A stretch of DNA of 64,000 nt from Cladopsammia gracilis (GCA_022457155.1 JAJGOT010000030.1:1320001-1384000), one strand, 5' to 3'; counted from the first letter of the stretch, positions 1 to 11,121 are shown. The notes: generated by a model not told the origin, from the letters alone. Translations and numbers: made by a program.

Positions 1-429
1 TCTTTAAACGAAAAAACACATTTGAGAAATTAAAGATATTTGACATTTGAGATATCGCAGTTTATGAGCAAGTGTGGATGATATGGTCAAACTCGCCGCG
101 CTGCCATACTGAAATGGTATGTCCGATTTGCTGGCATATGTTCTTTTATTTGCTGAACGACAAAATAAAAACTGTAGCCAACGAAAAGGTAGCATTTCGT
201 TTGGAATAGAAGTGTTTATAGCATTTTTAATTTATGCGTACGTGAGTCATATTTCGGGTCTCTTTCGATAAAACAACTGACAACCTAATCTGTTTGTGGA
301 GTTTTCCTTTGTTAATTTTGCTTGCCCACGCAGCAGGTGGATTTTCGCTGGCGCTCTACAGTTGATTATTGCGCTTTTCTAGGCAGGCTGTACTTACTTC
401 GACATTGTTTCATTTTATTATTTGGCAAC
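1..429. other. Gene-free flank, nothing recognised
   Basis: AT-rich sequence with only short chance open frames. I see no exon, RNA gene or repeat structure that I can support. Confidence 0.5.
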
Positions 430-432
430 TTA

Positions 433-552
433 GGCCCAGTTCAAACGTCGAACTTCACATGTACCGAACCTAATGCAAATGAGCAAAATCTATTGTTCTT
501 GCTCATTTGCATTAGGTTCGGCACATGTGAAGTTCGACGTTTGAACTGGGCC
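433..552. mobile_element. 120-bp palindromic MITE, copy 1
   Basis: A nearly perfect 120-bp palindrome that begins GGCCCAGTTC and ends GAACTGGGCC, with a short central loop. It is flanked by TTA on both sides (430-432 and 553-555). A second 120-bp copy, differing at only a few bases, lies at 22184-22303 with a TAA duplication. A 3-bp TWA target duplication is the hallmark of PIF/Harbinger elements, so this is probably a non-autonomous Harbinger-type MITE. It has no coding capacity. Confidence 0.85.
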
Positions 553-682
553 TTAGAGGCAAATTTCGCCGTGTCGACATTTAATTTATTGTGATAAATG
601 TATACATGTATAGTGTATGCAAGTCATCAAAACTGCATAGAAACCCAAACTTACTAAAACTTGCTGCTGTACGTGGTTTTAA

Positions 683-1481
683 GGTGGCTGAACACAGTTT
701 CACCGTACCTATGCGTCATTCATTGTCATTTTAAAACTACTGACGTCTGGGCGTCCAAAATTGGTGAGGCATACGATTAAGCAACAAGCTATATATTTTG
801 ATATTTTTGTTGAGCTTTTAGGGTGTTGCCATGGCAACACGGTGGATTGTAAATCAGCCTGCAATATTTGGTTTCGTTTATTTTCAGAAAATCTAGCCGT
901 TAGGTTTTGTCCATCATTTGTCTCCAGTAAACTCGTAAAAATGTTCGCATGTTAACACCGGTCTCATGTAATCTTAACAGAGGGATCTTCCGTAATTTGT
1001 GGTTTAATATGTTTGCGTTTTGTAAAATTCTCCTCTGTTAGATTTCAAATTTCTGATGGCAGGTGAGTTCGGCATATTCGGAACTATTATTGTGCCACAT
1101 TTCGTGAAATTCTAACTAGTTGTTCCGTAGATATCAGCACATTTCCGAGGAAATTAAAGTCGCTAAAATATCAAGTCACAATTTTTGCTCAACTGCGCAC
1201 GCGTTGCATTTGACTGGGTTCTCGATCCAAAGACAAAAACGACCAAAAAGGCAGTGTATTTCTTCAATGGTTCTATAAATTATCTATTGATTCAACAAAC
1301 ATTTTTACGAACAACAAATTGTTTGATTTTAGGACGAAAAACAACACTTTCGCGATCCACGCTGAGCAAAATAAAATGATCGCTGAATAGGCGCCACGTT
1401 TGTTTTTCTCAAAACTCTGCACGTGCTGACTCACGTAAGCAGCTGAAATTGAAGAGCGCGTGTAAGCTGTGTTCAGCCACC
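683..1481. mobile_element. 799-bp MITE with TTAA duplication
   Basis: The ends are inverted copies of GGTGGCTGAACACAG, and both sides carry TTAA (679-682 and 1482-1485). A TTAA duplication is typical of piggyBac-like (and some Kolobok) elements. The interior has no convincing coding sequence, so it is a non-autonomous copy. Confidence 0.75.
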
Positions 1482-1485
1482 TTAA

Positions 1486-2664
1486 GTTCCTGGGATTTTA
1501 CAAAATATTTTTTTTGCTGTCAACTTTCAATGTTTTCCATTTGCAATTGGTTGCACATTAGAGACATGGGTTTGACTAACGATTGTTTATATAACGGGTG
1601 TCGTAAATTTACATTTTCACGGTGTCATTCCCATGAATGGAAGAAAGTACTAGGCGATGACCCACAACTAAACTGAACTAATTACCCCAATCTACCGATA
1701 GAATTTGGGCAAACAGATCAACAAATAATCCCCAATAGATTTAAAAAGTAAGAAAGTGATTTATTTGAATTTTTTTCAACGAAGTTTGGAAATATATCTT
1801 GAGTAAATGGAATGATCCGACCGTCATACATAAAAAAGACCTGCTGTAAATTGTAAACAAAAACTTAATTTCGCAAATGGAAAGTTCAAGCACTTGTTTG
1901 AATAAGATGCCACGTCAAACTAAAAACAAATATGTCAAGGTTTGTAGACGAACTTCACTGAGCTTACCGACAGTACTAATTAGAGAGAGACTTCTTTGTT
2001 AAACACACTAACACACACTCATTTCAGTTTTTCAAATAAAATTTGTATTAGAGTTAAATAGTTCTTTTTCCATATATTTATAACTGCAACTGCAAGACAA
2101 AGCATGAGAAGACTTTCAGCTGTATGGTACAATTTCCAAATAGCCGCTTGAACCGATACGCTTTTCCAAAGAAACCTTATCATTTATTTTACTTTCGCAA
2201 ATACTTAATAAAGTTTTTAAGACCTCAGTTGACTGAGTAATTTGAGGAAATCCTTCAGTGATACAAAACTTAAAAGAATTCAAATTCAAACCGCGGTGTT
2301 TTCTGCTCTTTTTAGGACATTGAACAACTAGCACTGATTTATATAGACAACGAATGGAACGGTTATTTCAGAACAGAAGAACTCTCAAATGTCGTCTGTG
2401 AAATCTTTACGTCTTGGATTTATACCACTATGAAATATATAGTTTATCATGCATACAGATCAATTTGCGAATAAACAGTATAAATCTAGTATAGTCAAAA
2501 TATATCAGATCCTTGACTATTTTTGTAATAGTTCATAAAATCGACTTATCTTCAACAAAAGTTGAGTCACTGATCAAACTGGCCCAATACAGTCTAAAAG
2601 CGGCCTGCCTAAATAAAGAATAAGGTTGCGATATAGTTATGGCACAGGAAAACCAGGCTCAAGA
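1486..2664. other. Gene-free stretch
   Basis: AT-rich DNA with no recognised exon, RNA gene or inverted repeat. Confidence 0.5.
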
Positions 2665-3316
2665 ACCGACCACTCATTGGCAAATGAAAATATAGGGATT
2701 TGTATGGAACTTTATCGTCAGTTGATTTAGTACACGAATAAAAAATGACAATATATAAACAGCCATTGAACTTTATATTCCACATCAAATGTTGTCCATG
2801 CGTTGTTTCTTGACTGTCCTGGAGCCTCTAAGCCCGCATTTTGGCCTGTCAAAGTGAAATCACTACGAATCAGGGTTAGCCAACTTGAATCGACCTTAAT
2901 TGATTCCAGTCGCTCCCAAACTTCACTCGAGTGTAGATCGAAGACGAAAATCCCTGACAGCCGTTACACTTCACATTACACGTCGGGTTCGTTCGTCGTT
3001 CCTCCCCGACGGAAGATTTTAGTATCATCGCATTCACAACCATTGAACAATAATATAGCGTTCTTTGTTCATATAGGTTTTACAGCAACAATTCTTGACA
3101 GAACAGATAACGTTGGAAGCGCCAAGTTCAAATCATATAACTGTATTTTCTGCACTCAGAGTGGAGCGCTGGAAGAAGTCTCTGCGGATTGAAATCTTGC
3201 TGTCAGGGAAGTTTCGTCTTCGATCTACACACGAGTGACTAAATCAACTAAATCAACTTTAAAGTTCCATACAAATCCTTAGATTTTGCCACTCACTAAG
3301 TAGTCAGTCATGGCAA
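2665..3316. mobile_element. Fold-back element, about 0.65 kb
   Basis: The left arm (from about 2665, with GGGATTTGTATGGAACTTTA at 2695-2714) returns inverted near 3260-3310. A second inverted pair, GTGTAGATCGAAGACGAAAAT near 2931 and its complement near 3215, lies inside. The arms are imperfect and no clean target duplication was found, so the edges are approximate. Confidence 0.6.
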
Positions 3317-5030
3317 AAAATTGGGTGATATTTGCCTTATATAGTATTTTCACTCGTCACCAGGCTCCCAATTTGACCCTAAAATCATAGCAAAATCAAA
3401 ATCAAAATCAAAATCAAATTTCGCACATTTCTGAGTTACTTTTCTGAAATCCACACTCAGATTCCAGTACTATGGTTATTATTTTATCTAGGTACGTTAA
3501 AATATTTTAATAACTTAAAAAAAGTTCCGTCATTTTGACCTTGAAGTGAGCAATTTCGTATAAAGGCTTGTATGTTGAGATACTACGCGCGTTCTGATTG
3601 GTCAAAGACCTATTGACTATTGTGCCGGTAAACTCATAGAAAACCGCGCAAGCGAAACTGTAAAGTAAACAAAGTTCAATTTTCCACTGCATCAACACAT
3701 TCGTGAGGAAAAAGAATTTCACAACTCGAGCCGGTGTAGTGTCTTATTGCATATCGTGGTCTGTTAGAAGATGAGAAGAGAAGATATGTTTCTTGTATAA
3801 AACGATAAGTTGTTGCTCAAACCTACAAAATAAACAAAAATTCCCACGCACGCAAGCAAAAAAACGGCTTATCGACAAAAGAACACTAAGCTTTAATATT
3901 TTAAAACTGATATCAACAACAGGAATATATTTTCATTTAACATTGGCTTGGAAAGGCTTACATGCAGCGATCAATGACAATCAAAACAACTTCGATATGT
4001 ACTTTGTGAAGTTCACTGAACTGAAGGTTTAGCTATTAGTGGAAAGCTCAAAAATTATGGATCCCAAAGAGAAAACAATGGCTTTCAAACTGAGGAATTT
4101 TCGATTGAAATTCACTGAACTGAAGTTAATAAATGTTCCTACAAATCCTAAGATAACTTCTAAATAAGACGGATTTTCACAGTGGAATTAAAAAGCAAGG
4201 CTTATAGCTTTGTTGTTTAGGATAATTATTTTACGCCGATTCCATTTTAATAAGCTTATACGCTTAATTATCAGGTTTTTTGTTTTGGAGATTTTTTCAT
4301 GGAATACTTTTGTACCGGATGCAGTTTAAATTATGATTATGTGTCCAAGCAAGGATGATCAATTAGCAAGAAGAAAATGAAGCTAACAAAAATTATAGGT
4401 TTATGGTTAAACAAATTATTTGCATGGAATGATCAAACAGTTCAGTCTGTTCCATCAAACAAATCAAACTCTCAGAACTGTAGGCTTAAAAAACAATGAG
4501 CTTAGTTTTCATTCAGAACTTAAAATGTAGAGAAGTACGGGCTTCACTGTACACTTCAAAGTTAGTAGATAATGTCGAAAACATTTTCAGAAGCTGAGTT
4601 TCTGGAACTAACCTTTATTCCGATTGAAAAATTCTTGACAAGAAGGCAATCTTTGAATCCAACATACGCCATAAAAATTTTAGGCTTTCAAACTTTCCTC
4701 GTACATTCATGTTTGCGGCGGCAGATTCCGGACACAATTTTCTGGATTTCCCATTCAAAGAACTTTTGAATCATTGAATATATTTTCTTCTTTCAGCTGA
4801 TAAATTCCAACTGACGAATTTCAAAGCGCTAAAACTTTTCATCACTTTCGTTGAACCCGTGAATTTGTCAGTGCAGCTTTGTCAGTGGCATCGTGTAAAG
4901 TTCATTCTTTCAGCTGCTTTGATTGGTTTTCCCGGTCATATGATGAATATTATGAGAACAAGCTACTTGATCGGCACAAAACTACAACAAATTTCTCTCT
5001 TTCCAAACGCTTTTCATAGTTATTTCATAA
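3317..5030. other. Gene-free stretch
   Basis: AT-rich sequence with a short CAAAAT repeat at about 3389-3417. A fragment near 3585-3645 shares the GTAAACTCATAGAAAA string with the hairpin at 5031-5203 and may be a degenerate relative. No gene is supported. Confidence 0.45.
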
Positions 5031-5203
5031 AAGCAATAGAACACATTTTCTATGAGTTTACCGGCGTTATAAACCCACTTGGGATGTTGGGAGAACACTC
5101 GAAAAGATTGTAAATCACGAGCCGCAGCTTTTCTCGTGTTCTCCCAACATCCCGCGTGGGTTTATAACGCCGGTAAACTCATAGAAAATGTGTTCTATTG
5201 CTT
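5031..5203. repeat. 173-bp hairpin MITE
   Basis: Arms of about 70 bp run inward from AAGCAATAGAAC at the left and GTTCTATTGCTT at the right. They pass through GTTTACCGGCGTTATAAACC and are separated by a loop of about 30 bp. Arm identity is very high, so this is a young fold-back element. Confidence 0.8.
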
Positions 5204-5340
5204 AACTAACTCGTTTTAACATGCGCAATGTCAACATCCACACTCGGTTTTGGAAAAATTGGAATCTAGTAAACATTTTGGTGAGAAATTTGCTTTGGTT
5301 TGAGCGAAAAAACCTCCGTCATTTTGCACTTTTCAGCTGC

Positions 5341-5428
5341 ATGATGCTTCGACTGAGTGCATTTTGGCTTCGTTTGGTCGGCATCGTGTTTACGTTCGCT
5401 TGCTCGTCTGTCAGTGCATGGCCTAGCG
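5341..5428 (+). CDS. Candidate exon 1 of gene 1: signal peptide
   Basis: The open frame starts ATGATG at 5341 and encodes MMLRLSAFWLRLVGIVFTFA followed by CSSVSAWPS. This is a typical signal peptide: a short basic N-terminus, a hydrophobic core, and an A-x-A-like cleavage region near SVSA. It ends AGCG followed by GTGAGAAC, a good donor, leaving phase 1. Phase 1 is what the PAN exon at 9036 needs. Position relative to the duplicated block mirrors gene 2, whose own signal exon lies about 1.3 kb upstream of its block. The frame is also open upstream of this ATG, and the sequence does not resemble the gene 2 signal peptide. Assignment to gene 1 is therefore inference from phase and position; transcript evidence would decide. 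Confidence 0.4.
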
Positions 5429-5673
5429 GTGAGAACGAGGGAAATCAGAAGAAAAGCGGAACACGGCTATATCAAGGAAACCCCGCGCTTTCAGGTTACA
5501 TAAACAAGTAAGAGAGTATTGATATCGGAAAGATTTCCTTATAACCCCATACATCAGGGATACATTAGTTATGCATACCGTTCTTAAAACTAAAACAAAA
5601 GCCAAAACAATAGAAATCCAAAAGCAAAACAATAACGCACACGCCCGGAGCAAATGTCTTGTCTGAGGGATCA

Positions 5674-5838
5674 ATAGATGGTTTTCACGTTACGTCACGG
5701 CGGCCATGTTGGTGTACAACTACAAAAGAATTTTAATAAAATTTAAACTTCTTTTGTTATGTACACCAACATGGCCGCCATGGCCTTTGTCATTTGAGTC
5801 CCACAGGACTGAAGGTCACGTGAGTGAAAACCATCTAC
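5674..5838. repeat. Fold-back MITE containing GGCGGCCATGTTGG
   Basis: An outer inverted pair AGATGGTTTTCAC / GTGAAAACCATCT encloses an inner pair GGCGGCCATGTTGGTGTAC (5699-5717) and its complement (5761-5779). No clear target duplication was resolved. GGCCATGTTGG/GGCGGCCAT resembles motifs seen again near 46806 and 58034. Confidence 0.65.
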
Positions 5839-6730
5839 ATTTTGGTATGGTGGGCCTGGCCTCCCTGTGGTTATCGCCATCAGTGCAAAGGAATTGCAGA
5901 TGTTTTAAAACTGTAAAATACTGCCTCGTTTTAATGCTAGTTTCTTTTTCAGATTGGTGTTCAATATAAATAAAATATGAGTTTATAAAATTGATTAAGT
6001 TGCTCGAAGATTTATAGTTAACATGCATGTCTCTGTTGAAAAATACATTTGAATTCTGCAGATATTTTTAAATGTTCCATCAAAGAACGCCAAATGCAAT
6101 ACATCGGAGCAGCGCTTTCAAAATGTCCCCTTTTATATTTTCCGCTTTGCATTTGTCACGAAAGCCTTGTGCACTGGTCAGCGGAATAAGCGAGCGAATG
6201 AGTGAGTGAGTGAGTGAGTGAGTGAGTGAATTTGCCACCGTTACCGATAACCCGTTCATTACGCTTGCGCGTATTTACGGGTTAAAAACGAAGCGGGGCG
6301 TTCCCTGATTGTTAAAATAATCGTTTTGAGAAAAGAAAAACACGAGGAGCGAAAGATGTACACCATTGCACCAGAATAACTGGACAAGTATCTCGCAGAG
6401 TTATACGCTCTGACAGACGGAAAGATGGAGAAGATTACGAACCCTCAGGTTTAAGAAGCCCACATTTCGAGTTTTGAGAGGAACTTAATTAAAAAGAAAC
6501 TCAGCTAGTGTCATCAACGATAGACAATTTGATTTGACTCGAAAATGTCTACAGTCAAAACAGAAAAAATTCAAGAAAGCTGGCCGTGATAACAAACTAA
6601 AACATGGCTGCTGCGTCGTTAACACAGAAAGAAATAGAAATCCTTCAACGACTTCTTGCACTGGTGAAAGTGCAGCAAACACGAGAAAAATGTTGTTAAA
6701 GTTCTTCGAAAGTGCCGTGATAAGTGGAGG
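5839..6730. other. Intron of gene 1 before the duplicated block
   Basis: No exon was recognised. A GAGT tetranucleotide run lies at about 6195-6229. Confidence 0.45.
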
Positions 6731-6866
6731 CCAATTTACAATTTCGGTCAACACTCTTACCACCTCAGCTCATTAAAAAACTCCGATTAAACTTGCTTTA
6801 TACTTTAGTATTTCATGTAATTTAGCTTCACTTTTTGCCAAAACATGAAGAGGCGTTTTAAGCTTA

Positions 6867-7823
6867 CAGTCAATTCTCGCTATTACGGACACCCTCGGGA
6901 TCGGGATTTGGTGTCCGTAAATGCGAGAGTCCGCAAAAAAGGGGAGCGAAAAAAATTACTTGAAAGCATACTTACAGTAGAGGGATTACATGTATTTATA
7001 TTTTGATTGACTGCAGGACCTATTCCAGTAAGCTGAAAATATACTATTTATTACATGGCCGTCATTTCTCCTTGGCAAAATATCTATCCAAACGCCCTGC
7101 TCTGGGTAAAAGTCTCCTTTGAATGGCAATTTCGCCGACGTTGTCACCAAGGAGGCTAAATTCGTCGTGTTTTGGGCACTGTCAGGAACGTCCTTGAAAC
7201 ATTTCAAAATAAGAAATTCAAATCCAGCCAAAAAGACAAAGGTAAGGTAAGGTAAAGTCGCACTCGGGCCACGATGGCCCACACGGCCGGAGCTTAACCC
7301 GGTTTCCGTAGCATGAAGCAACTAGGAATATTGCTACTCCCCCCTGGATGGGATGCTAGTCCATCACAGGGTTACCCCCAGCTTTTTGTCGCCAGTACCC
7401 ATTTATACACCTGGGTGGAGAGAGACAGTGTGGAGTAAAGTGTGGGCGGCACGGTGGTCTAGTGGTTAGTGCGTCGGACTTTCAACCTGAAGGTCGGTGG
7501 TTCGAGCCTGGTCTCTGCCGTCGTGTTGTTTCCTTAGACAAGAAACAAAAAGACAAAGGTGTTGACAAAAGACGGAAAAATGGTATTTAAAATGTGTTTA
7601 AATGTTCGAAGATGCCGCTAGGTGTCCGCTTTAAGGAGAGTGAAAACAATAAAATTGTGACGTCGGGACCGAATCAAGTGTCCTTAAGTCCGTTATAGCG
7701 AGAGTCCGTACTAGCGGGACGGTTTTTTTTTTCACAGGTAAAACGTCTATAACTTTTGCCGGGGATTCACTTAATAGCGAGGTGTCCATTATAGTGAGGT
7801 GTCCGCAAGGCGAGAGATAACTG
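6867..7823. mobile_element. Tigger/pogo-like MITE with TA duplication
   Basis: The left end CAGTCAATTCTCGC and the inverted right end CAGTTATCTCTCGC are both flanked by TA (6865-6866 and 7824-7825). Internal strings such as TACGGACACC and GTCCGTTATAGCGAGAG are the kind seen in Tigger/pogo terminal repeats. No transposase remains. The left part is also present near 59951 in the paralogous copy, so insertion predates the duplication. The family name is inferred from end sequence and the TA duplication. Confidence 0.55.
7244..7546 (+). mobile_element. SINE with tRNA-like module at its right end
   Basis: The element is bounded by an exact 14-bp direct repeat AAAAAGACAAAGGT (7230-7243 and 7547-7560), as expected of target-primed insertion. 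At about 7443-7513 is a tRNA-like unit with an A box TGGTCTAGTGG and a B box GGTTCGAGCC on the + strand. The left end carries GGTAAGGTAAGGTAA, which resembles a repeated tail read on the opposite strand. The promoter direction and the apparent tail therefore disagree. It is not a functional tRNA: the acceptor stem does not close cleanly. Confidence 0.75.
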
Positions 7824-7956
7824 TACAGTATATAGTTGCGAATGGTAAGCTTTTGAATGTTATTTGCCGACTTGGATTTGTGAATAAAAATTGTCATTAC
7901 ACCGGGCTTTAAATCTCTGTCTCCATATAATAAGCATAATAGGTAAGTCTTCACAA

Positions 7957-8013
7957 GCCTCGAACCACCGACCTTCAGGTTGAAAGTCCGACGCGATAAG
8001 CACTAGACTACAA
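7957..8013 (-). mobile_element. tRNA-like SINE remnant
   Basis: On the minus strand this reads CTAGTGCTTATCGCGTCGGAC and then GAAGGTCGGTGGTTCGAGG. It is the same tRNA-like module as at 7443-7513 in the opposite orientation, with a few changes. No flanking duplication was seen. Confidence 0.6.
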
Positions 8014-8280
8014 ACCAACGCGTGCGTAAATTCCGTGCGCGCGCACTTTTCATGTGGTATTCTCTATATAATTATAACTCATCTAAAACTGCGGTTTTAA
8101 CGCTATCTGCTGGTTTACTTTCTAACTTTGGGAAAGTGTTCAGAAAAGTGAAATACAAGCATTTCTTCCACTAGATACAGATAGATATGATAGATACCGC
8201 CTTAAAAGGAGGAGTTACATTGGAAGGGACCTTTTGGACATTTTGATGGCGAAAGTTTTCAAACTTACCGATTGCAAACG

Positions 8281-8365
8281 TTCTTTTCTATTTTATTCTA
8301 TTTTACTATTCTATTCTATTTTATTCTATTTTATTTTTATTTTACCCTTTTATTCTATTTTATTT
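8281..8365. repeat. TTCTATTTTA minisatellite
   Basis: About eight degenerate copies of a 5-10 bp unit (TTCTA, TTCTATTTTA). Overlapping open frames here are an artefact of the repeat. Confidence 0.85.
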
Positions 8366-9035
8366 GGATTGCAAACGTTTCCCATTTCAAAAAAATCATG
8401 TTTTGTGACGTCATCAATCGGGAATATCACGTGATGGTTGATAAGACTTTCGTTAGATCGAAGAAGTCAATTGTTTATTCCCTTAAACTCCATGACTGAG
8501 GAAAGTTATTTTATCAAGAAAGAATGAGGTTCTTTAAAATCTCTGCAGGGGTCCTTTAAGGATTAAAAAATCCAAGCCTTATTAATAAAGTCACTTGAGT
8601 ATCTTCATGTTAACTGCCATGGTAACTCTTTTACAACGAGACAAAAGGTGTTGGTCGGTTGTCGAAACATTTTCGGAACTTCGGAATTCTTGGAAAATCT
8701 GGTAATACAGAACAGAAAATCTTCGGAAATCTTCGTATATTTTCAAAAAATAATTGGTATTATTCGTACAATCTTCGGACAGTATTTGGATAATTTGCAA
8801 ACTTCGTAATAAAAAAAATTAAATTTCGTTGAAACAAATAAACAAAATAATAACATGGCTGCTTAAAGATATGAAATTTCTCTTCTCATGTCTTCATCGA
8901 GCTTAACACTCCAAAAGAAATTTCATATCGCCAAACCATGCGTTATCTTCTCATTAGCAAGTTACTGAATTTCAGGTTCGTTTCACGGCTTATTTTCAGC
9001 ACTCATGTATTAGCAATTTTTCATTTTTTACGTAG

Positions 9036-9292
9036 GTGGTTGCATTAGCCGACGCGTCAAGTATCTTCCACCAAAAAACGGTCATTATTTGGAAGGTCAC
9101 GTGTTTTTAAATCTTACCATTGGAATAAACACACCATGTCAGCGGCGATGCGTAATGGAGAGAGAATGTGTTTCCGTCAACATTGGTTCGGCAGTTAATG
9201 ACAAAATTGTATGTGAATTAAGTAATTCAGACCACTTGCAGCATCCACAAGACCTTAAACCAAAACCAGGCTGGAATTACAGAGGCAATGAG
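9036..9292 (+). CDS. Gene 1 PAN/apple-like exon
   Basis: The acceptor is ACGTAG before 9036 and the donor GTACGA follows 9292. The exon is 257 nt, phase 1 in and phase 0 out. It encodes a cysteine-rich module beginning GCISRRVKYLPPKNGHYLEG, continuing through TPCQRRCVMERECVSVNIG, and ending WNYRGNE. The C-x3-C-x5-C core, where a short helix is followed by a strand with S-V-N, fits the PAN/apple fold used for protein or carbohydrate binding in secreted proteins. Family assignment is from motif recognition only. The next exon (10022) is phase 0, so the join is consistent. Paralogue: 62638-62894. Confidence 0.75.
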
Positions 9293-9324
9293 GTACGAAT
9301 TGTACATAATAATACATATGGTAA

Positions 9325-9775
9325 CGATGGTGATGGCGATGGCGATGGCGATGGCGATGTGGTTAACGGTGGGGAGGGAGGATAACAAAGATGTTGCCAA
9401 AAATGTAAATGATGATGATAATGGTGACGATGGTGGCGTGGAAATAGTGATAGTTTAGCTGATACGGGTGATAATAGTGATGACGATGAAGATGGTAATA
9501 ATGATATCGATGAAAATAATGATAAAAATGCTAGATAGTGTTGGTAATTACAACGTTAATCACGATTAAGATGAGGATGTTGATGATAACTATGTCGATA
9601 ATGATGATGATGATGATAATGATGATGATGATTAAATTTACTCGCTTGGTGAATGTAGTAATGATAATTATGATGATAATGATGACGATAATGACGATGA
9701 TGATGATGATGATGATGACAATGACGGTGATGGTGACGATGATAACGATTATGACGCTGGTGTTGGTGATTATGT
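9325..9775. repeat. GATG/GATGAC microsatellite in intron
   Basis: An intronic tract dominated by GATG, GATGGC, GATGAT and related units. It creates long methionine-rich and aspartate-rich open frames that are not genes. The matching tract in the paralogue is at about 62920-63410 and differs in copy number. Confidence 0.9.
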
Positions 9776-10021
9776 TATATAATAGTGATGGTAAATATGG
9801 TGATTACTGTTATTATTACGAAGGCACAATATTTTGGTTTAGTCAGGAACCATTAATGCGTCCCTGCCTTAGTGCGTATGTTACAGCTGATGCTGAAACT
9901 CTTAACTACTCCCCTTTGACATTGAATAAATAAACCAAACTTAACAACTTAACTACCAATATCTTGTTTAGACTGATTCCACAGGAGCATAATATTTACA
10001 ATTGTGTTTTTTTGCAATCAG

Positions 10022-10136
10022 AATTTTTGCGCCACCTACCCCTGCCTTAACAACGGCAAGTGTTATTCGGGATATACTGATAAAAAGTACTTATGCGAGT
10101 GTCCATCTGGCTACACAGGAGAAAACTGCGAGAAAG
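10022..10136 (+). CDS. Gene 1 EGF-like exon
   Basis: 115 nt after CAATCAG and before GTAAAAG; phase 0 in, phase 1 out. It encodes NFCATYPCLNNGKCYSGYTD followed by KKYLCECPSGYTGENCEK. The six cysteines have classic EGF spacing ending C-x-C-x8-C, and there is no calcium-binding D-x-(N/D)-E/Q start. The phase-1 exit matches the following cbEGF exons. The paralogous exon at 63652-63766 encodes essentially the same peptide, with one S for N change visible (LNSGKC). Confidence 0.85.
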
Positions 10137-10305
10137 GTAAAAGCCATCCTAAACAGTAATTTTAAAAATACAATCGTATGCTTAGGATTTATATCTTGAT
10201 TACGATAGGGGAAGTGGCTGGAGCTGTGGAAGGGTACCACCTTCCCTTGTTGTTACACGGATATAAGGCCCGAAGCCCAGGAGGATTCTTCGTCAAGTGT
10301 TTGGG

Positions 10306-10323
10306 AGGGGGGGGGGGGGGGGG
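10306..10323 (+). repeat. Poly-G tract
   Basis: An uninterrupted run of about 16 G in the intron. Similar runs occur near 39447 (as C), 44357, 46462, 46968, 48000, 54113, 56847, 57840, 61744 and 62161. Confidence 0.9.
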
Positions 10324-10664
10324 AATATACGGCCCGCGTCTCGAAAACTATACCCACTATTACAACAAATTATGTGATTTTCCCTACCCATTCTCAGACC
10401 GAGCCCGTGAAATGTACCCCTCGAGTCAACATAGCAGAAATCTACACCTATTCCAACCTGGAAGTGTAAAAATTGTCCGGGTTGTGACTTGAGAGTGAAT
10501 GTTTAAAACATATCGATATCTTTTAAGCGGGTTAATTATTGATCTTTTGGAAAACTAAAGACAGTAAGGGCCACACTGATTAACTTTTACAGTTATCTGT
10601 CTCAAATTAGGGTTGCATGTCTGTGTCAAAAACAATTTTGTTGATTGATCCTCTTGTTGTTTAG

Positions 10665-10787
10665 ACGTCAACGAACGTAAAGACGGCACTCACGATTGCG
10701 ATGAGAATGCAGACTGTACAAACATTCCCCGTTCCTTCAATTGCAGCTGCAAGAAGGGATACACTGGGAATGGTAGTCTCTGTTCAG
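10665..10787 (+). CDS. Gene 1 cbEGF exon 1, first Cys lost
   Basis: 123 nt, phase 1 to phase 1, TTTAG acceptor and GTATAA donor. It encodes DVNERKDGTHDCDENADCTN and then IPRSFNCSCKKGYTGNGSLC. All later copies have DVNEC or DVDEC, but here TGT/TGC is CGT (Arg), which removes cysteine 1 of the 1-3 disulfide. The G in the conserved IPGSF is also R. Either this module is misfolded and tolerated, or the exon is decaying. The Asx-hydroxylation pattern C-x-N-x4-F-x-C-x-C is retained. Confidence 0.8.
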
Positions 10788-10998
10788 GTATAAGTTTCTG
10801 TTTTGTTTCTTAAGGCAGCAACATGGACTTCATTGGAGATCAGATGAGCTTAAAAGTGGGTTACTTAAGCATGTTTTGGAAAACTAGAGACAGCAAGGGG
10901 ACACTTTGCTGACCTTTTTTGGTCTTCAGTTATCTTTAATTAGGGTTTGGATGCGTTTGTCTCAGTTCATTTCATTTATTTCTCTTCATGTAATTTAG

Positions 10999-11121
10999 AC
11001 GTTAACGAATGCAAAGACGGCACCCATGACTGCCATAAGAATGCAAGCTGCACAAACATTCCTGGCTCCTTCAATTGCAGCTGCAAGAAGGGATACACTG
11101 GGAATGGTAGTCTCTGTTCAG
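10999..11121 (+). CDS. Gene 1 cbEGF exon 2 (A type)
   Basis: 123 nt, phase 1-1. It encodes a full 41-residue cbEGF: DVNECKDGTHDCHKNASCTN, then IPGSFNCSCKKGYTGNGSLC plus S. The A type is marked by CHKNASC. All six cysteines, the D-x-N-E-C calcium ligand start and the Asx-hydroxylation motif are present. Confidence 0.9.

Larger units (their letters stand above)
6731..10200 (+). repeat. Segmental duplication, copy 1
   Basis: This stretch is collinear with 59784-63831, starting near TTTACAATTTCGGTCAACAC and ending shortly after the EGF exon, where the two copies diverge within about 60 bp of the exon. Exons, splice sites and even the GATG-rich intron are shared. The copies differ by insertions: this copy has the SINE at 7244-7546, while copy 2 has elements at 60544-61720 and 61741-62175. 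The PAN exons encode proteins that differ at one residue, so duplication (or gene conversion) is recent. Confidence 0.85.

Noticed and set aside
2803..3192. 129-codon + strand open frame
   Set aside because: Lies across the arms of a fold-back element; no recognisable domain.
6534..6776. Overlapping open frames on both strands
   Set aside because: Neither has splice context or recognisable motifs; the region lies in intron 1 of gene 1.
7443..7513. Functional tRNA gene
   Set aside because: Lies inside a 14-bp target duplication as part of a SINE, and the acceptor stem does not pair cleanly.
9538..9933. Methionine/isoleucine-rich open frame (and its twin at 63156-63563)
   Set aside because: Frame of the GATG microsatellite inside an intron; flanking exons and phases exclude it.
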